Below are positions 1-9,894 of a stretch of DNA of 64,000 nt, one piece after another. Below the pieces are notes generated by a model. That model saw nothing but the letters and a program-made list of their open reading frames with translations, made no database searches and was not told the origin of the DNA. How positions within the stretch are numbered: position 1 is the stretch's first letter; every line of letters starts with the position of its first letter. The stretch is from Bacillus sp. F19 (GTDB lineage: Bacteria > Bacillota > Bacilli > Bacillales > Bacillaceae): positions 434,001 to 498,000 of the forward strand of contig CP085711.1 of assembly GCA_023823795.1 (NCBI GenBank), written 5' to 3'. The translations under genes and the position numbers were made by a program.

Positions 1-332
1 TGAAGGTTGCCTGCAATATCTCCAGCCTGCTCAATCAGGTTGTGCTCCACTTGGAAGAAAAGATCCTCAAACTGTGGATCGTATTCCCCTTTTTGAAGTT
101 TTTCAACTTCTATATTGCCAACTGCCTGACCAATTTTCTTTCCTTCTTCCTCAGTAACTAGACCTTGCTCTTGAAGCATCACTAGATGAGCTGTGTGAAT
201 TTGAAGCATTGACTTTAAAAAATTCTGTTTTGCCTCATTGTAAGCTGGTTTTAAAACCATTGATGTATAAGATTTTGAGGGAAATGAATCTCCTTCGAAT
301 TCAATAATTTGATTTCTTAATGTTAAATCCAT
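1..332 (-). CDS. Argininosuccinate lyase-like protein (fumarase/aspartase superfamily), N-terminal part
   Basis: The reading frame opens with an ATG at 332 and runs off the left edge, so about 110 residues are seen. The segment IHTAHLVMLQEQGLVT followed by FEDLFFQVEHNLIEQAGD and then GNLH resembles the N-terminal domain of argininosuccinate lyases and related C-N lyases, which eliminate an amine from a succinyl adduct to give fumarate. The start lies 1 base after the stop of the creatininase-family gene, with AAAGGGG upstream, so it is the last visible gene of the ABC operon. True ArgH is normally next to argG; here the neighbours are an importer and an amidohydrolase, so a catabolic lyase is more likely than arginine synthesis. 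The exact substrate is unknown. Confidence 0.7.
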   Translation of the reverse strand, partial: MDLTLRNQIIEFEGDSFPSKSYTSMVLKPAYNEAKQNFLKSMLQIHTAHLVMLQEQGLVTEEEGKKIGQAVGNIEVEKLQKGEYDPQFEDLFFQVEHNLIEQAGDIAGNL

Positions 333-333
333 G

Positions 334-1080
334 TCAAACCCCTTTCCCGGTACCGATAAGCCAATTTTTTATCAGCTTATTCATGTTATCAGCCGCTGTT
401 CTGACAATTACTTCTCCCTTTTCCTGGGCTGTTTGTACAATTAATCCTGTATAACCATCCCAACTCTCAGGTGCTCCCTCAACGGTTATATATGGGAGAG
501 TTGAATACTTGTTTGTGTCACTGAACTCATTATCTTCTCTTTCTACTTTTACTAGATCAGGCCTGAATGCCTTTACTGCAGACATTTCAAATGGACCTCC
601 ATGTCCTCTTCCGCTTGTACCAATAAATCCGATTTCCTCAGCTTTCTCAATTTCGACCATTTGCCACCAATTTATTAATAGAAACTTTGCATTTGGATGA
701 CGAATGGATATATATTCCGCGACCGATCGAGATAGTCCCATGTTAGCATCATGCGCATTTAGGAGAATAATCCTTTGGACACCAAGTTTGAGTATTCCCT
801 CTAATATATCCGACAAGTATTCAAGCATGATAGATGGTCGAACAGAAATGGTTCCTGGATACTTAGCCGTTTTTCCTGGACAGGATGAATAGGGAACAGT
901 TGGATAGACGATGCCACCAAGGTCTTTATGAATTAACCCCCCGAAGCTTTCAGCAAGAATAATGTCCGTACCATAGGGAGAATGGGGACCGTGGTATTCA
1001 AAACTTCCAAGAGGCAGTACCACAAAGGCAGCTTGTTTTAATTCATCTAATTGTCGTCCATGTATTTCAAATGCGTTCAT
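334..1080 (-). CDS. Creatininase-family amidohydrolase
   Basis: About 248 residues starting at MNAFEIHG, chosen because AGGGGAG lies about 7 bases upstream; a longer frame would run into the permease gene. Family metal-binding motifs are visible: GSFEYHGPHSPYGTD near residue 27, LNAHDANMG around residue 108 and GRGHGGPFEMS around residue 155. Members of this family hydrolyse creatinine, formamides or other cyclic and linear amides with two metal ions in the cytoplasm. The gene sits between the ABC permease and the lyase gene, with short gaps on both sides. This suggests that it opens or deformylates an imported nitrogen compound before the lyase acts. That order is an inference, and the substrate cannot be read from the sequence. 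Confidence 0.85.
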   Translation of the reverse strand: MNAFEIHGRQLDELKQAAFVVLPLGSFEYHGPHSPYGTDIILAESFGGLIHKDLGGIVYPTVPYSSCPGKTAKYPGTISVRPSIMLEYLSDILEGILKLGVQRIILLNAHDANMGLSRSVAEYISIRHPNAKFLLINWWQMVEIEKAEEIGFIGTSGRGHGGPFEMSAVKAFRPDLVKVEREDNEFSDTNKYSTLPYITVEGAPESWDGYTGLIVQTAQEKGEVIVRTAADNMNKLIKNWLIGTGKGV

Positions 1081-1094
1081 CTGTTTTCTCCCCT

Positions 1095-2819
1095 TTACAT
1101 TGCAGATCCAGCTTTTCCATTTGTCAATTTTTGTGAGACGAATAGGACGATAAGAATTAACAGGATTTGCAATACACCGTATGCACATGCTGTCCCAAAT
1201 TGAAAAGCATACATTTTTTGGAATATCGCAACAGATAAGGGCATTGTCGATGTACTATAAATTAAGATTGAAGCGACAAATTCGCCGATACCCTGTACAA
1301 ATGCGAGCAATGTACCTGCAAGAATACCCGTCATAGTCATAGGGAGGACAATTCTCCGGAAGGAAGTCATCCAACTAGCCCCCAGACTTCTTGCTGCTTC
1401 TTCGATTGATTGATCCACTTGCATTAAACTTGCAGAGGTTGACCTGAAAATGAGTGGCAAGTGTCTGACAAAGTAAGCAAGTGGAAGAATCCAGAACGTC
1501 CCAATCAGAACTTGATTAAAGCTGAATACAGATGGTTCGCTGAATGCAGCAATAAGGTTTACCGCTACAACCGTTCCTGGGAGTGCCCAAGGTACCATAA
1601 TCAGAATATCTAAAACTGTTTTTCCTTTAAATTTAGTCCGGACCATAACATAAGCTGCAGCTACACCGAAAATGATATTTCCTATGGTGGCAACAAAGCT
1701 CATTTGAATTGAGTTCCATATCGGCCGCCATGTTCGTTCATCTGTAAAAAGAGCTAGATAATGTTCAAATGTATAGGCTGGCGGCAAAACTTGAACCGTC
1801 CAAGTCCCATCTACTGAAAAAGAAATAAGAACTAAAACAAGAATTGGTAGCAATAAAATGACAACACCGATAATTGAGAGCATCATAGAGAAGTATTTCA
1901 TAAAGGAAGAACGTACTTCTGTCCGATGGACGCTGATTCCTTTACTTTGGTTTTGATAGTTACGTTTGTTTTGATACCATCTCATCAAGATAAGGAAGGA
2001 AATTGAAACAAACGATAGAATTGTAGACTGAGTTGCAGCCATATCCAGGTTCCCATTAGTTCTAGAAAGGTAAATCTGCATCGTCATTGTTCGTTCCACA
2101 CCGAATATCAATGGGGCAGTATAAGAAGCCATCGCTATCATAAAAACCAGTAAGGACGAAGCAACCAGAGCAGGGGTAAGCATCGGCAAAATTACTTTTA
2201 ACCAAATGCGTATTCTGCCAGAGCCCAAGCTCGTAGCTGCCTCCTCCAAAGAAGGATCAAGCCCTTTAATTGCAGCAGACGCCGTTAGGTAGAAATAAGT
2301 GTACATAGTGAATGTATGGACAACGATAACGCCTGTGATTCCTTTTAAAGAAAAAGGAACGCTATCTAAATTGAAGAGCTCCTGTACTGCGCGAGGGAAA
2401 ATTCCACTTTCTCCATACAAGAATGTAAACGATAGTACCCCAACAAGAGGTGGCAATGCCATAGGGACAAGTACAAGTACAGACAGAATCTTTCTGCCGG
2501 GAAATTCATATCGTTCCAGTAAAAAGGCCATTGCGACTCCAACTAGGGCACAAGTAATGACGCTTAAAACCGATATATACACACTGTTCCACAACGCTTC
2601 AAGGTTTGCTGTGCTTTCAAGACTGAAAAATTTCTTGTAGTTAGCAAGTGTACTGCCCTCATTAGAAAAGCTCTCTAGAAACGTTTGATAAAAAGGATAA
2701 ATAACGTATGCTAGGAGGATTAAAAAAATGGGGGAAACAAGAACATAAATAAAATATTTTGAACGTGAGAGCCTTGGCCAAAAATTTTCAGTGTTTGATT
2801 TATCCTGCATTGAAGCCAT
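1095..2819 (-). CDS. ABC transporter permease, two fused BPD domains (FbpB/PotBC type)
   Basis: 574 residues with two tandem binding-protein-dependent permease domains. Each carries an EAA loop: SLEEAATSLGSG around residue 190 and SIEEAARSLGAS around residue 475, which dock onto the ATPase. The duplicated layout is typical of ferric-iron, 2-aminoethylphosphonate and some polyamine importers. Hydrophobic segments alternate along the whole length. The start MASMQDK has AGGAGGT 8 bases upstream. It is the membrane channel for the solute-binding protein and ATPase encoded just upstream in the same operon. The ligand could be a ferric chelate, a phosphonate or an organic nitrogen compound; the enzymes next to it favour an organic substrate, but this is not decided. 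Confidence 0.88.
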   Translation of the reverse strand: MASMQDKSNTENFWPRLSRSKYFIYVLVSPIFLILLAYVIYPFYQTFLESFSNEGSTLANYKKFFSLESTANLEALWNSVYISVLSVITCALVGVAMAFLLERYEFPGRKILSVLVLVPMALPPLVGVLSFTFLYGESGIFPRAVQELFNLDSVPFSLKGITGVIVVHTFTMYTYFYLTASAAIKGLDPSLEEAATSLGSGRIRIWLKVILPMLTPALVASSLLVFMIAMASYTAPLIFGVERTMTMQIYLSRTNGNLDMAATQSTILSFVSISFLILMRWYQNKRNYQNQSKGISVHRTEVRSSFMKYFSMMLSIIGVVILLLPILVLVLISFSVDGTWTVQVLPPAYTFEHYLALFTDERTWRPIWNSIQMSFVATIGNIIFGVAAAYVMVRTKFKGKTVLDILIMVPWALPGTVVAVNLIAAFSEPSVFSFNQVLIGTFWILPLAYFVRHLPLIFRSTSASLMQVDQSIEEAARSLGASWMTSFRRIVLPMTMTGILAGTLLAFVQGIGEFVASILIYSTSTMPLSVAIFQKMYAFQFGTACAYGVLQILLILIVLFVSQKLTNGKAGSAM

Positions 2820-2832
2820 CCATTTTCACCTC

Positions 2833-3903
2833 CTATTCTCCAATGAAATAGATACTTCGATCAGGAATGTGGAGCGTAATTTTCTCTCCCCGGCTAAGCA
2901 CCTTATTTCCTTTATTTACAACCATTATTTTAAGCGAGGTTTCGTTTACTTTTACAATATAGTTGATGGTGACACCTGTAAATTCCACAAACTGAACTTC
3001 TGCATTGAACTGATTTGGCCCTTCTCCCTCTGCAAAAGCTTCTGGACGTATTGATAGCTTAATAGATTCTCCTTTACGAAAAGTCACGTTCGGTGACGTA
3101 TTTTCAGTCCTACCTTTAAAATTCAACCCATCTGCAGTTTTCACCGTTACTTCGTTTCCTGATATGTTCTCAATGGTTGCATCTAGGACATTGGCTTCTC
3201 CTATAAATGAAGCAACGAAGTTATTAACTGGTTTATTATAGATTTCTTCTGGTGATCCAACCTGCTGAACAACACCATTGTTCATAACCATAATTCTGTC
3301 TGACATCGCCATTGCTTCTGTTTGATCATGGGTAACATAAATGGTTGTCACACCAAGTTCTAACTGTAATCGTTTGATTTCAAGGCGCGTCTCTTCCCGC
3401 AACTTTGCATCTAAATTTGATAGTGGTTCATCCAAAAGAAGGATGCTAGGCTCAATTACAAGAGCTCTTGCAAGGGCAACGCGCTGCTGCTGTCCTCCTG
3501 ATAACTCATTTATTTTTCGGTGGCCATATTGATCGAGATGCACCATTAACTGTGCCCGTTCAACCTTACTTTTAATTTCTGTTTTGCTTAACTTTCGAAC
3601 TTCTAGACCGAAAGCGATATTCTCAAAAACTGTCATATGGGGAAACAGTGCATAGTTTTGAAAAACCATCCCAATATTCCTTTTGTTAGGCTGTAGGGTC
3701 GTCACATCCTGATTATCAAAGAGCACTTTTCCATCAGAAGGAAAGTAGAAACCAGCAATCATTCTCAGGGTTGTGGTTTTGCCACACCCACTCGGTCCTA
3801 AGAATGTAAAAAACTCACCTGGCTTTATGGTAATATCAACGTTACTTACGCCACGAGCCTTCCCAAACATTTTGCTTACTTTATCTAGCTTCACGCTTTT
3901 CAT
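2833..3903 (-). CDS. ABC transporter ATP-binding protein (PotA/FbpC family)
   Basis: 356 residues from MKSVKLDKV, chosen because GAGGTG lies 7 bases upstream; a 9-residue longer frame exists. Walker A GPSGCGKTT, Q-loop FQNYALFPHM, signature LSGGQQQRVALARAL, Walker B ILLLDEPLSNLDAK and the H-loop YVTHDQTEAMAM are all present, followed by a C-terminal TOBE-type regulatory region. This is the class of ATPase that drives spermidine, iron(III), maltose and phosphonate importers. The gene lies between the solute-binding protein gene and the permease gene and is 13 bases from the latter, so it is clearly the energising subunit of that importer. Confidence 0.92.
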   Translation of the reverse strand: MKSVKLDKVSKMFGKARGVSNVDITIKPGEFFTFLGPSGCGKTTTLRMIAGFYFPSDGKVLFDNQDVTTLQPNKRNIGMVFQNYALFPHMTVFENIAFGLEVRKLSKTEIKSKVERAQLMVHLDQYGHRKINELSGGQQQRVALARALVIEPSILLLDEPLSNLDAKLREETRLEIKRLQLELGVTTIYVTHDQTEAMAMSDRIMVMNNGVVQQVGSPEEIYNKPVNNFVASFIGEANVLDATIENISGNEVTVKTADGLNFKGRTENTSPNVTFRKGESIKLSIRPEAFAEGEGPNQFNAEVQFVEFTGVTINYIVKVNETSLKIMVVNKGNKVLSRGEKITLHIPDRSIYFIGE

Positions 3904-4051
3904 CTTTATGCACCTCATTTTCATGGACACTTCATGTTAGTTGAAATAAAGAGGCCTCGAGAGTTTATCATCTTCTCAAGGCCAGCCTATTAACAGATGA
4001 AGCAGCTGTAAAATTCAACATTGCCTTACTTAAAAATGTTTTATGGCACTA

Positions 4052-5122
4052 TTATTTTCCTTTAATATTTTCATCCCAATGCTGCATCCACTCGGCTTCT
4101 TTTTCTGCCATTACTGACCAATCGATATCGAGCGCTTTTAGATCTAACTCTTTATACCATTCAGGCATATCTTCTTCTGCAATATCCGTACGTGTTGGAA
4201 TTTGATATAATTCATCGGCAAGTTTAGCTCTTGTTTCTTTTGAGAACAGGAACTCATAGAATTTTTCTGCATTAGACTTGTTTTTTGCACCCTCTACCAT
4301 GGCTACTCCATCAACTAAAATTGGTGCACCGCTTTCTGGATAGACATAATCAAAAGGCTGGTTATTTTCATTTTTTTGAAGGAGAATATCTTGCAGATTC
4401 CAAAGTGAAATTAAACCTTCTTGTCTAGCTAACTTCAAATATAAATTAGTCGGGTCTTGAGCATACTCTTTCGTATTAGCATCAAGCTTTTCTAACCATT
4501 CATAACCTTTCTCAGGAGTCTCTGCCCCTTCACGGAAAATCATAGATGAGTAAATCGTTCTCATCGTTCCAGAAGCCATAACACCACGAATGACAATCTT
4601 GTCCTTCCATTCTTCATCTAAAAGATCATCCCAGTCTTTTGGCGCATCTTTTTTCTTTAGAGCTTCACTGTTAATCATAATAACTTCAGGTAAAAGCATT
4701 TCCCCATACCAACGGCCCTCAGAATCTTTATGTTCTTCTTTAATCACATCATCAAAAGATGGTTTAAACTCTGCAAGAAGATCTTCATCTGCTGCTACCA
4801 TAAGAGAAGATTGAGTGCCTCCCCACCAAAAATCAGCCTGTGGATTCGCTTTCTCTCCACGAACACGCTCTAAGATTTGTTGGGCTCCCATCGTAAGTGT
4901 CTCGACCTCTATATCGGGATACTTTTCGTTAAACATTCCAATTACTTTGTCTACAACCGCTTGGTCACGAGCTGTGTAAATTACAAGTTTACCTGTATCG
5001 CCTTCATTTTTTGGGTCATTTCCTTTTGTTTCATTTCCCCCGCTGCTATTGCTGCTGCATGCAGCAATGAAGAGCATTACCATAACCAAAAGTAAGCTAA
5101 ATAACCCCTTTTTCTTAAACAT
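4052..5122 (-). CDS. Extracellular solute-binding lipoprotein (iron/polyamine-class, family 1)
   Basis: 356 residues. It begins with a lipoprotein signal peptide: KKK, a hydrophobic core, and a lipobox ending in AAC with Cys22 as the acylated residue, followed by a Ser/Gly/Asn linker. The mature part starts GKLVIYTARDQAVVDKVIGMFNEKYPDIEV, typical of Fe(3+)/2-aminoethylphosphonate-type binding proteins (Pfam SBP_bac family). It would be anchored on the outer face of the membrane and hand ligand to the permease. First structural gene of the operon after the ROK regulator, with GGAGGGG upstream. The two Tyr residues that hold iron in FbpA proteins could not be placed with confidence, so the ligand is open. 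Confidence 0.88.
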   Translation of the reverse strand: MFKKKGLFSLLLVMVMLFIAACSSNSSGGNETKGNDPKNEGDTGKLVIYTARDQAVVDKVIGMFNEKYPDIEVETLTMGAQQILERVRGEKANPQADFWWGGTQSSLMVAADEDLLAEFKPSFDDVIKEEHKDSEGRWYGEMLLPEVIMINSEALKKKDAPKDWDDLLDEEWKDKIVIRGVMASGTMRTIYSSMIFREGAETPEKGYEWLEKLDANTKEYAQDPTNLYLKLARQEGLISLWNLQDILLQKNENNQPFDYVYPESGAPILVDGVAMVEGAKNKSNAEKFYEFLFSKETRAKLADELYQIPTRTDIAEEDMPEWYKELDLKALDIDWSVMAEKEAEWMQHWDENIKGK

Positions 5123-5138
5123 GTTTACCCCTCCTAGA

Positions 5139-6326
5139 TTATAATGATCTATTCTGAGAGCCGAACTGGGTGAATTCCCCCAGTGCTAGATGAACTGCAC
5201 CATATAGTCCAGCTTTAGAACCAAGAGTTGTTAAAACTATTAATGGTAATTTGGGAATGTATGTATCTATGCTTTTAATTAATTTCTCCAAGTACTCGTT
5301 CTGCAGGTCTGACATATCTCCAGAAAGAATAATGAGTTCAGGATCCAGGATGCTCGCGAGGTTTACAATGGCTGTAGTCCAGTTTTTAAGAAGTTCATTT
5401 AATAAATCACGAGCAGTTGAATGTTGCGAAGAGAAGCTTTGAAGCTGAGTAATAGCTCTTTTACTATAATCAACAGGAAGACCTATGCTTTCCATCCTTT
5501 GCAATAACCTAGTAGAACCATAATTGGATTCAAAAACACCCATGTCTTTTTTTTTATTTAAAGTGTCACCGATTAGCATATACCCAATCTCTCCGGCTGC
5601 CTTATGTGCACCCCTTATAAATTCCCCGTTTAAAATGATAGCGCTTCCAATTCCGTTTCCAGCAAATAGGTATATGGTATTTTGATATTTGACACCCAAC
5701 CCTTTATGAAATTCACCGAGTGCCATTAGATTCACATCGTTGTCAATGACCACAGGTACACCGATATGTTCTTCAAATGCTTTTACAACATCGGTGTCAG
5801 ACCATGATAGCCCTGGAGAAAACCCTATTCCTTCTCCTGTTTCTGTGGTGATTCCTGGTACGCCGATGACCATGCCTAGAATCTGGTTCTTGGATATTGC
5901 AAATGAAGTGATGATCTTGGTCAACAAAGAATCCACTGCGTTAAAAATAGCGCTATCGTTAGCAGGCATTGTAATGAACTCACTTAAAGTTTTGATCAAA
6001 TTCCCATCCATATCTGCAAGTGTCACTTTCATTAACCCATCTTGGAAAATAGAACCCACTACAAAATTTGATTGAGCATTGTACTCCAGTAAAATGGGTT
6101 TGCGTCCACCACTTGAAGTAGAGTTCCCTATGCCAACTTCGCGAATTAGTCCCTCTTTTATCATTTCTTTTACCAGTTCTGACACACTAGGTCTGCTTAA
6201 TTTTGTTTTTTTTGATAATGCGGCTCGAGACTGAAGTGGATGGGATCGAAGCTCCTGTAATATTAAATTTCGATTTAGCTCTCTCAGTAATGGAGGACTT
6301 GCTTTTCCTTTTGAAAAAGACGTCAC
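5139..6326 (-). CDS. ROK-family transcriptional regulator (NagC/XylR type)
   Basis: About 395 residues. A winged helix-turn-helix (LRSHPLQSRAALSKKTKLSRPSVSELVKEMI) occupies the first ~60 residues, followed by a ROK kinase-like domain with MVIGVPGI, VVIDNDVNLMALGEF and GNGIGSAIILNG. The normal ROK zinc motif CxCGxxGC is not evident, so sugar kinase activity is unlikely. I prefer a GTG start at 6326, with AGGTG 6 bases upstream; an in-frame TTG at 6365 would add 13 residues. The gene is immediately upstream of the solute-binding protein gene (17-base gap) and is probably co-transcribed with, and a regulator of, the importer operon. ROK regulators usually sense sugars, so a sugar-linked or amino-sugar-linked substrate is possible. 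Confidence 0.85.
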   Translation of the reverse strand: MTSFSKGKASPPLLRELNRNLILQELRSHPLQSRAALSKKTKLSRPSVSELVKEMIKEGLIREVGIGNSTSSGGRKPILLEYNAQSNFVVGSIFQDGLMKVTLADMDGNLIKTLSEFITMPANDSAIFNAVDSLLTKIITSFAISKNQILGMVIGVPGITTETGEGIGFSPGLSWSDTDVVKAFEEHIGVPVVIDNDVNLMALGEFHKGLGVKYQNTIYLFAGNGIGSAIILNGEFIRGAHKAAGEIGYMLIGDTLNKKKDMGVFESNYGSTRLLQRMESIGLPVDYSKRAITQLQSFSSQHSTARDLLNELLKNWTTAIVNLASILDPELIILSGDMSDLQNEYLEKLIKSIDTYIPKLPLIVLTTLGSKAGLYGAVHLALGEFTQFGSQNRSL

Positions 6327-6647
6327 ATCAGTCACCTGCCTTTCGTTTGTTAAGGTTACTAACAAACTATATGAAAAGTATAGGCTGAACTAATTTAAAC
6401 AGTCAAGAAATTTTTTACAATCTTTTGAATATTAGAACATAATTTACATTCATTCTGGAAAAGTATTTAATGATACATCCTTATTTCATGTGCAATTTTC
6501 AGTTAGGTATATCAAGGATTTTTTCGTTTTATAGAGGAAAGAAATTTGATAATTTCATCTATCTTGTAGATAAATTGACCCATGGCTTTAACAGCTGTCA
6601 TCTCCCCTACTTATCAGCGATAGAGGGCGACGAGGGTTCTTTCGAGG

Positions 6648-6959
6648 ATGGCCATTAAAGCTGTTGCATTTGGAAGAGACAAACGTGATTCCAAAGAGCT
6701 GATTAAGAGTGCTAAAGGTTCTATCGGCACTTTTTCAAGTGGACTGTTAAATCAGCTAAAGGGACGGGAATGGTGGTGGTTCCGTACGATTCGGCCATTG
6801 TTTCGCTGGGAGTATAAGAATCGCATTTATCCGATGGAGACGATGAAAAAGCGAGTGATTTTAGGTACTGAAGAGATTGTAGCGATGATGAGGCTTCCAA
6901 GCCAGAGAGTTCACAGCAATAAACTCAACCGGCTAAAGATGCGCTCCTTGATAAAATAG
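6648..6959 (+). pseudogene. Relic of a plasmid/conjugation-type protein (uncertain)
   Basis: A 103-residue frame with ordinary codon use, lacking a convincing ribosome binding site. Residues GTEEIVAMMRLPSQRV resemble the short segment found in VirB4/HerA-like conjugation ATPases of Gram-positive plasmids, and the preceding WWWFRTIRPLFRWEYKNRIYP is rich in aromatics. It is far shorter than such ATPases and is surrounded by non-coding DNA, so I read it as an internal fragment of a larger gene. The family match is from general resemblance only and could be wrong. Confidence 0.3.
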
Positions 6960-7320
6960 ACTTTATCATTGAACGTGCATGTGGTATGGATGTAGAACTC
7001 CATTACTGCATTCAAACTCAATGCATTTTACATTCGCATAAAAATCGCACTACACCTGGATATTTTTCACCTTAGCTTGTTATCTCAAATCCATAATTTT
7101 TGTAAAACATTACTGCATTTTATTATGGATATGCATTTTCTAATTAAAATGTCTTAAATTAAAACATAGTTGATCTACGGTCTCTTACGAGATATATTTA
7201 TTAAATAAAAAATTTCATCACTCCTATTTTATAAATCATTCAGATGCTAAAAGAAGAATGATATATAATGAGGTTTAACACAGTTTTGGTTTAATATAAT
7301 TACACTTTACGGAAATTAAA
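6960..7320. other. Non-coding stretch downstream of kynA
   Basis: About 360 bases, AT-rich, with no frame that looks coding on either strand. The repeated pattern ACTGCAT with TTTTA nearby occurs several times but forms no clear element. I see only the hairpin immediately beyond it as a feature. Confidence 0.4.
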
Positions 7321-7354
7321 TCAAAGAAACGTTGATACAATCACGTTTCTTTGA
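7321..7354 (-). terminator. Hairpin terminator after kynA
   Basis: An 11-bp perfect inverted repeat, TCAAAGAAACG and CGTTTCTTTGA, separated by 12 bases. Read on the minus strand it is followed by a T/A-rich tract. It lies 51 bases beyond the kynA stop codon and would end the kynU-permease-kynA transcript. Confidence 0.6.
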
Positions 7355-7404
7355 TTTCACAAAATGGCTTTATTGCCAATATATTAATTCATCGAGGTTT
7401 TTAA

Positions 7405-8262
7405 TCACAGCTTCGTTCTTAGACTCCATAGTTCCGGGAAGAATTGCTGGTCCAGAGCTTTTTTTAAATATGTAACACCTGATGATCCCCCTGTTCCTTG
7501 TTTATGCCCAATTATTCTTTCCACAGTACTCATATGATTAAAGCGCCATAATTGCTGTTGAGTGCCAATGTCAACTAACTTCTCTGCCAACTCATATAAA
7601 TCCCAATATTGATCGACATTTCGATAAACTGTCAACCATGCTTCTTCTACACTTGCATTCGATTGATAGTTTTGTGACCAATCCCTATTAAGAGCTTCTT
7701 GATCAACAGGCAATCCACGCATGACAAGAGCGTTAATTGCTGCATCATAAATACTCGGCTCATGAAGCGCCTGATGCATTTGTTCGTTTAAGTCAGTTTG
7801 ATGTTGATAGACCGATAGCATATGGGCATTTTTGTTTCCTAGTGCAAATTCAATCAAACGATTCTGATAAGACTGAAATCCAGAAGAGTGTCCCAATTTA
7901 TCCCTGAATTCCATGTATTCGGCTGGAGTCAGAGTTGAAAGAACGCTCCAAGACTGGATCAGCTGCTGCTGAATTCTCGAAACCCGCGATAACATTTTAA
8001 ATGAAGGTTCCAAATTGTTAGTGCGGATACATTGAATAGCTGCTGACAACTCATGTAAAATGAGCTTCATCCATAACTCACTTGCCTGATGGATAATGAT
8101 AAAAAGCATTTCATCATGGTGTGTGGACAATCTATGCTGACTTGATAATATTTTATCTAGATGGAGATAATCTCCGTAAGACATTGATTTTTGAAAATCT
8201 GTTTGTATTTCTTTTTCTAGCCCCATACTTACATTCTGTTCATTGTTATTTATGTTGTTCAT
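7405..8262 (-). CDS. kynA: Tryptophan 2,3-dioxygenase
   Basis: About 285 residues, normal family length. It opens the indole ring of L-tryptophan with O2 to give N-formylkynurenine, using haem b. Signature segments are [48 protein letters not shown] and, near the C-terminus, [20 protein letters not shown], which contains the proximal haem histidine. ATG at 8262 follows GGGGATTGGGT; an upstream in-frame TTG is less likely. It is third in a minus-strand cluster kynU-permease-kynA. Product use continues through kynureninase in the same cluster, but the intervening formamidase is not seen in the window. Confidence 0.96.
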   Translation of the reverse strand: MNNINNNEQNVSMGLEKEIQTDFQKSMSYGDYLHLDKILSSQHRLSTHHDEMLFIIIHQASELWMKLILHELSAAIQCIRTNNLEPSFKMLSRVSRIQQQLIQSWSVLSTLTPAEYMEFRDKLGHSSGFQSYQNRLIEFALGNKNAHMLSVYQHQTDLNEQMHQALHEPSIYDAAINALVMRGLPVDQEALNRDWSQNYQSNASVEEAWLTVYRNVDQYWDLYELAEKLVDIGTQQQLWRFNHMSTVERIIGHKQGTGGSSGVTYLKKALDQQFFPELWSLRTKL

Positions 8263-8334
8263 ACCCAATCCCCATTCTTTTCTTATATACTTAGCTGATC
8301 TAGGAAAAATCTCAATACTACTTATTCTGTCAAT

Positions 8335-9759
8335 CTATTCTATATTCTCTTTCAGAAAAACATCCGATTCCTGTGATGACTTTTCGTTCATATTTCTTTT
8401 TTTCCAAATATAATAAACAATAGATAAAAACAGTAACCATGGAATCCCGAATTGAAGCATAATCTTGAAATCTGTAAACCATGTTGTAATTGATAAACTA
8501 AATAGAAGAAACGCACCTAATATCGTTAAATATGGAAAACCCAGCATTCTAACAGGTAATTTACGTCCGCCCATTTTCTCCCACTTTCTTCTGAAAAACA
8601 AATGAGAAACAAACACCATAAACCATGTGAATATAGCACCAAACATGGAAATTCCCATCATTAATGCATAGGATGAACCCGGAAGCAGCGCATTAACTCC
8701 TGCAGCAATAAAAATCCCAAGAGTTGAAACGGCAAGGGCTCTTGTCGGAACTCCTTTTTTGTTAATTTTCCCTAAAAAAGCTGGTGCAAAGTTCCCCCTT
8801 GATAATGAAAACATCATGCGTGTTGAAGCATATAGCTGGCTATTCATAGCTGATAGTGCAGCTGTTAATATGATAAAATTCATAATTCCAGATGCACCTG
8901 GAATGTTCAAGATTTCCATTACTTTTACAAAAGGACTTTTATCGACTGACGCTGATTGCCATGGAACAATCATTAACATGATGCCAATTGTGAGCACATA
9001 GAATGTAGACAAACGGAATACAGTTGCTTTCAATGCTTTTGGCACCGCAATGTCTGGGTCCTTTGCTTCCCCTGATGTAACCGCTATCATTTCTGTTCCT
9101 AAAAAGCTGAATAGAGAAATAAAAATAGCAACCCACATCCCCCACCAGCCAAACGGCATAAAACCTCCGTCATTCACAATATTTTCTGGACCTATATCCG
9201 GCTGTCCAGATGCACCGAATAGAACATAGGAACCAAGTAGAATGAAACCAACAATTGCGCTAATTTTTATCATGGAGAACCAATACTCAAATGTAGCAAA
9301 TGTGTTTACACTAGTAGCGTTGACATAAATCAATACAGCTGCAAAAAACAAAATCCATACGAAGCCAGGCACATCAGGAAACCAGTATTTCATATACACT
9401 GCTATTGCACTTACTTCTACCCCAACAGCAAGGACATTGGCTACCCAATATGAATAACGAACAAGAAAGCCTGCCATTGGATTAATGTATTTTTCAGAAA
9501 TTGTTCCAAAAGATCCTGAGGTAGGATGGGCGACCGTCATTTCAGCTAAACATCCCATTAAAAGTAATACGATAAATGCACCTAACCCATAACTGAGCAA
9601 AACACTGGGACCTGCTGTTTTAATGGCTAGCCCGCTTCCAAGGAACAGCCCTGTTCCGATGGCACACCCCATAGCAATCATCGTAAGCTGGCTTGTTTTT
9701 AAATCACGCTTTAGTTCCGGTTCATTTTGATTATTCAATTGAGTATTGTTGTTCTCCAT
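8335..9759 (-). CDS. Amino-acid permease, APC superfamily (AAT type); probable tryptophan/kynurenine uptake
   Basis: About 474 residues, with the AAT-family opening LKTSQLTMIAMGCAIGTGLFLGSG at residues ~20-43 and about a dozen hydrophobic segments. The conserved motif with EMTVAHPTSGSFG follows in TM3. ATG at 9759 is preferred because GGGGG lies 6 bases upstream; the ATG at 9765 abuts that box. AAT permeases take up amino acids with protons. Placement between kynU and kynA, where other bacilli often carry kynB, suggests import of tryptophan or another aromatic amino acid; the substrate is inferred from position only. Confidence 0.9.
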   Translation of the reverse strand: MENNNTQLNNQNEPELKRDLKTSQLTMIAMGCAIGTGLFLGSGLAIKTAGPSVLLSYGLGAFIVLLLMGCLAEMTVAHPTSGSFGTISEKYINPMAGFLVRYSYWVANVLAVGVEVSAIAVYMKYWFPDVPGFVWILFFAAVLIYVNATSVNTFATFEYWFSMIKISAIVGFILLGSYVLFGASGQPDIGPENIVNDGGFMPFGWWGMWVAIFISLFSFLGTEMIAVTSGEAKDPDIAVPKALKATVFRLSTFYVLTIGIMLMIVPWQSASVDKSPFVKVMEILNIPGASGIMNFIILTAALSAMNSQLYASTRMMFSLSRGNFAPAFLGKINKKGVPTRALAVSTLGIFIAAGVNALLPGSSYALMMGISMFGAIFTWFMVFVSHLFFRRKWEKMGGRKLPVRMLGFPYLTILGAFLLFSLSITTWFTDFKIMLQFGIPWLLFLSIVYYIWKKRNMNEKSSQESDVFLKENIE

Positions 9760-9894
9760 ATTCATCCCCCTTTTTACCCAATGACTTTATCCAATAATTA
9801 TAGGATCACCATTTTATTTAGCGCGGGCTAACCTGGAACTGATTCGTTCAACTATTCATCAGGAGATTAATCCTCATCTGACGGAAGTTTCACT

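Noticed and set aside
1-332. Arginine biosynthesis argH
   Set aside because: It lies at the end of an importer-amidohydrolase operon with no argG; only the N-terminal third is visible, so a catabolic lyase is preferred but not proven.
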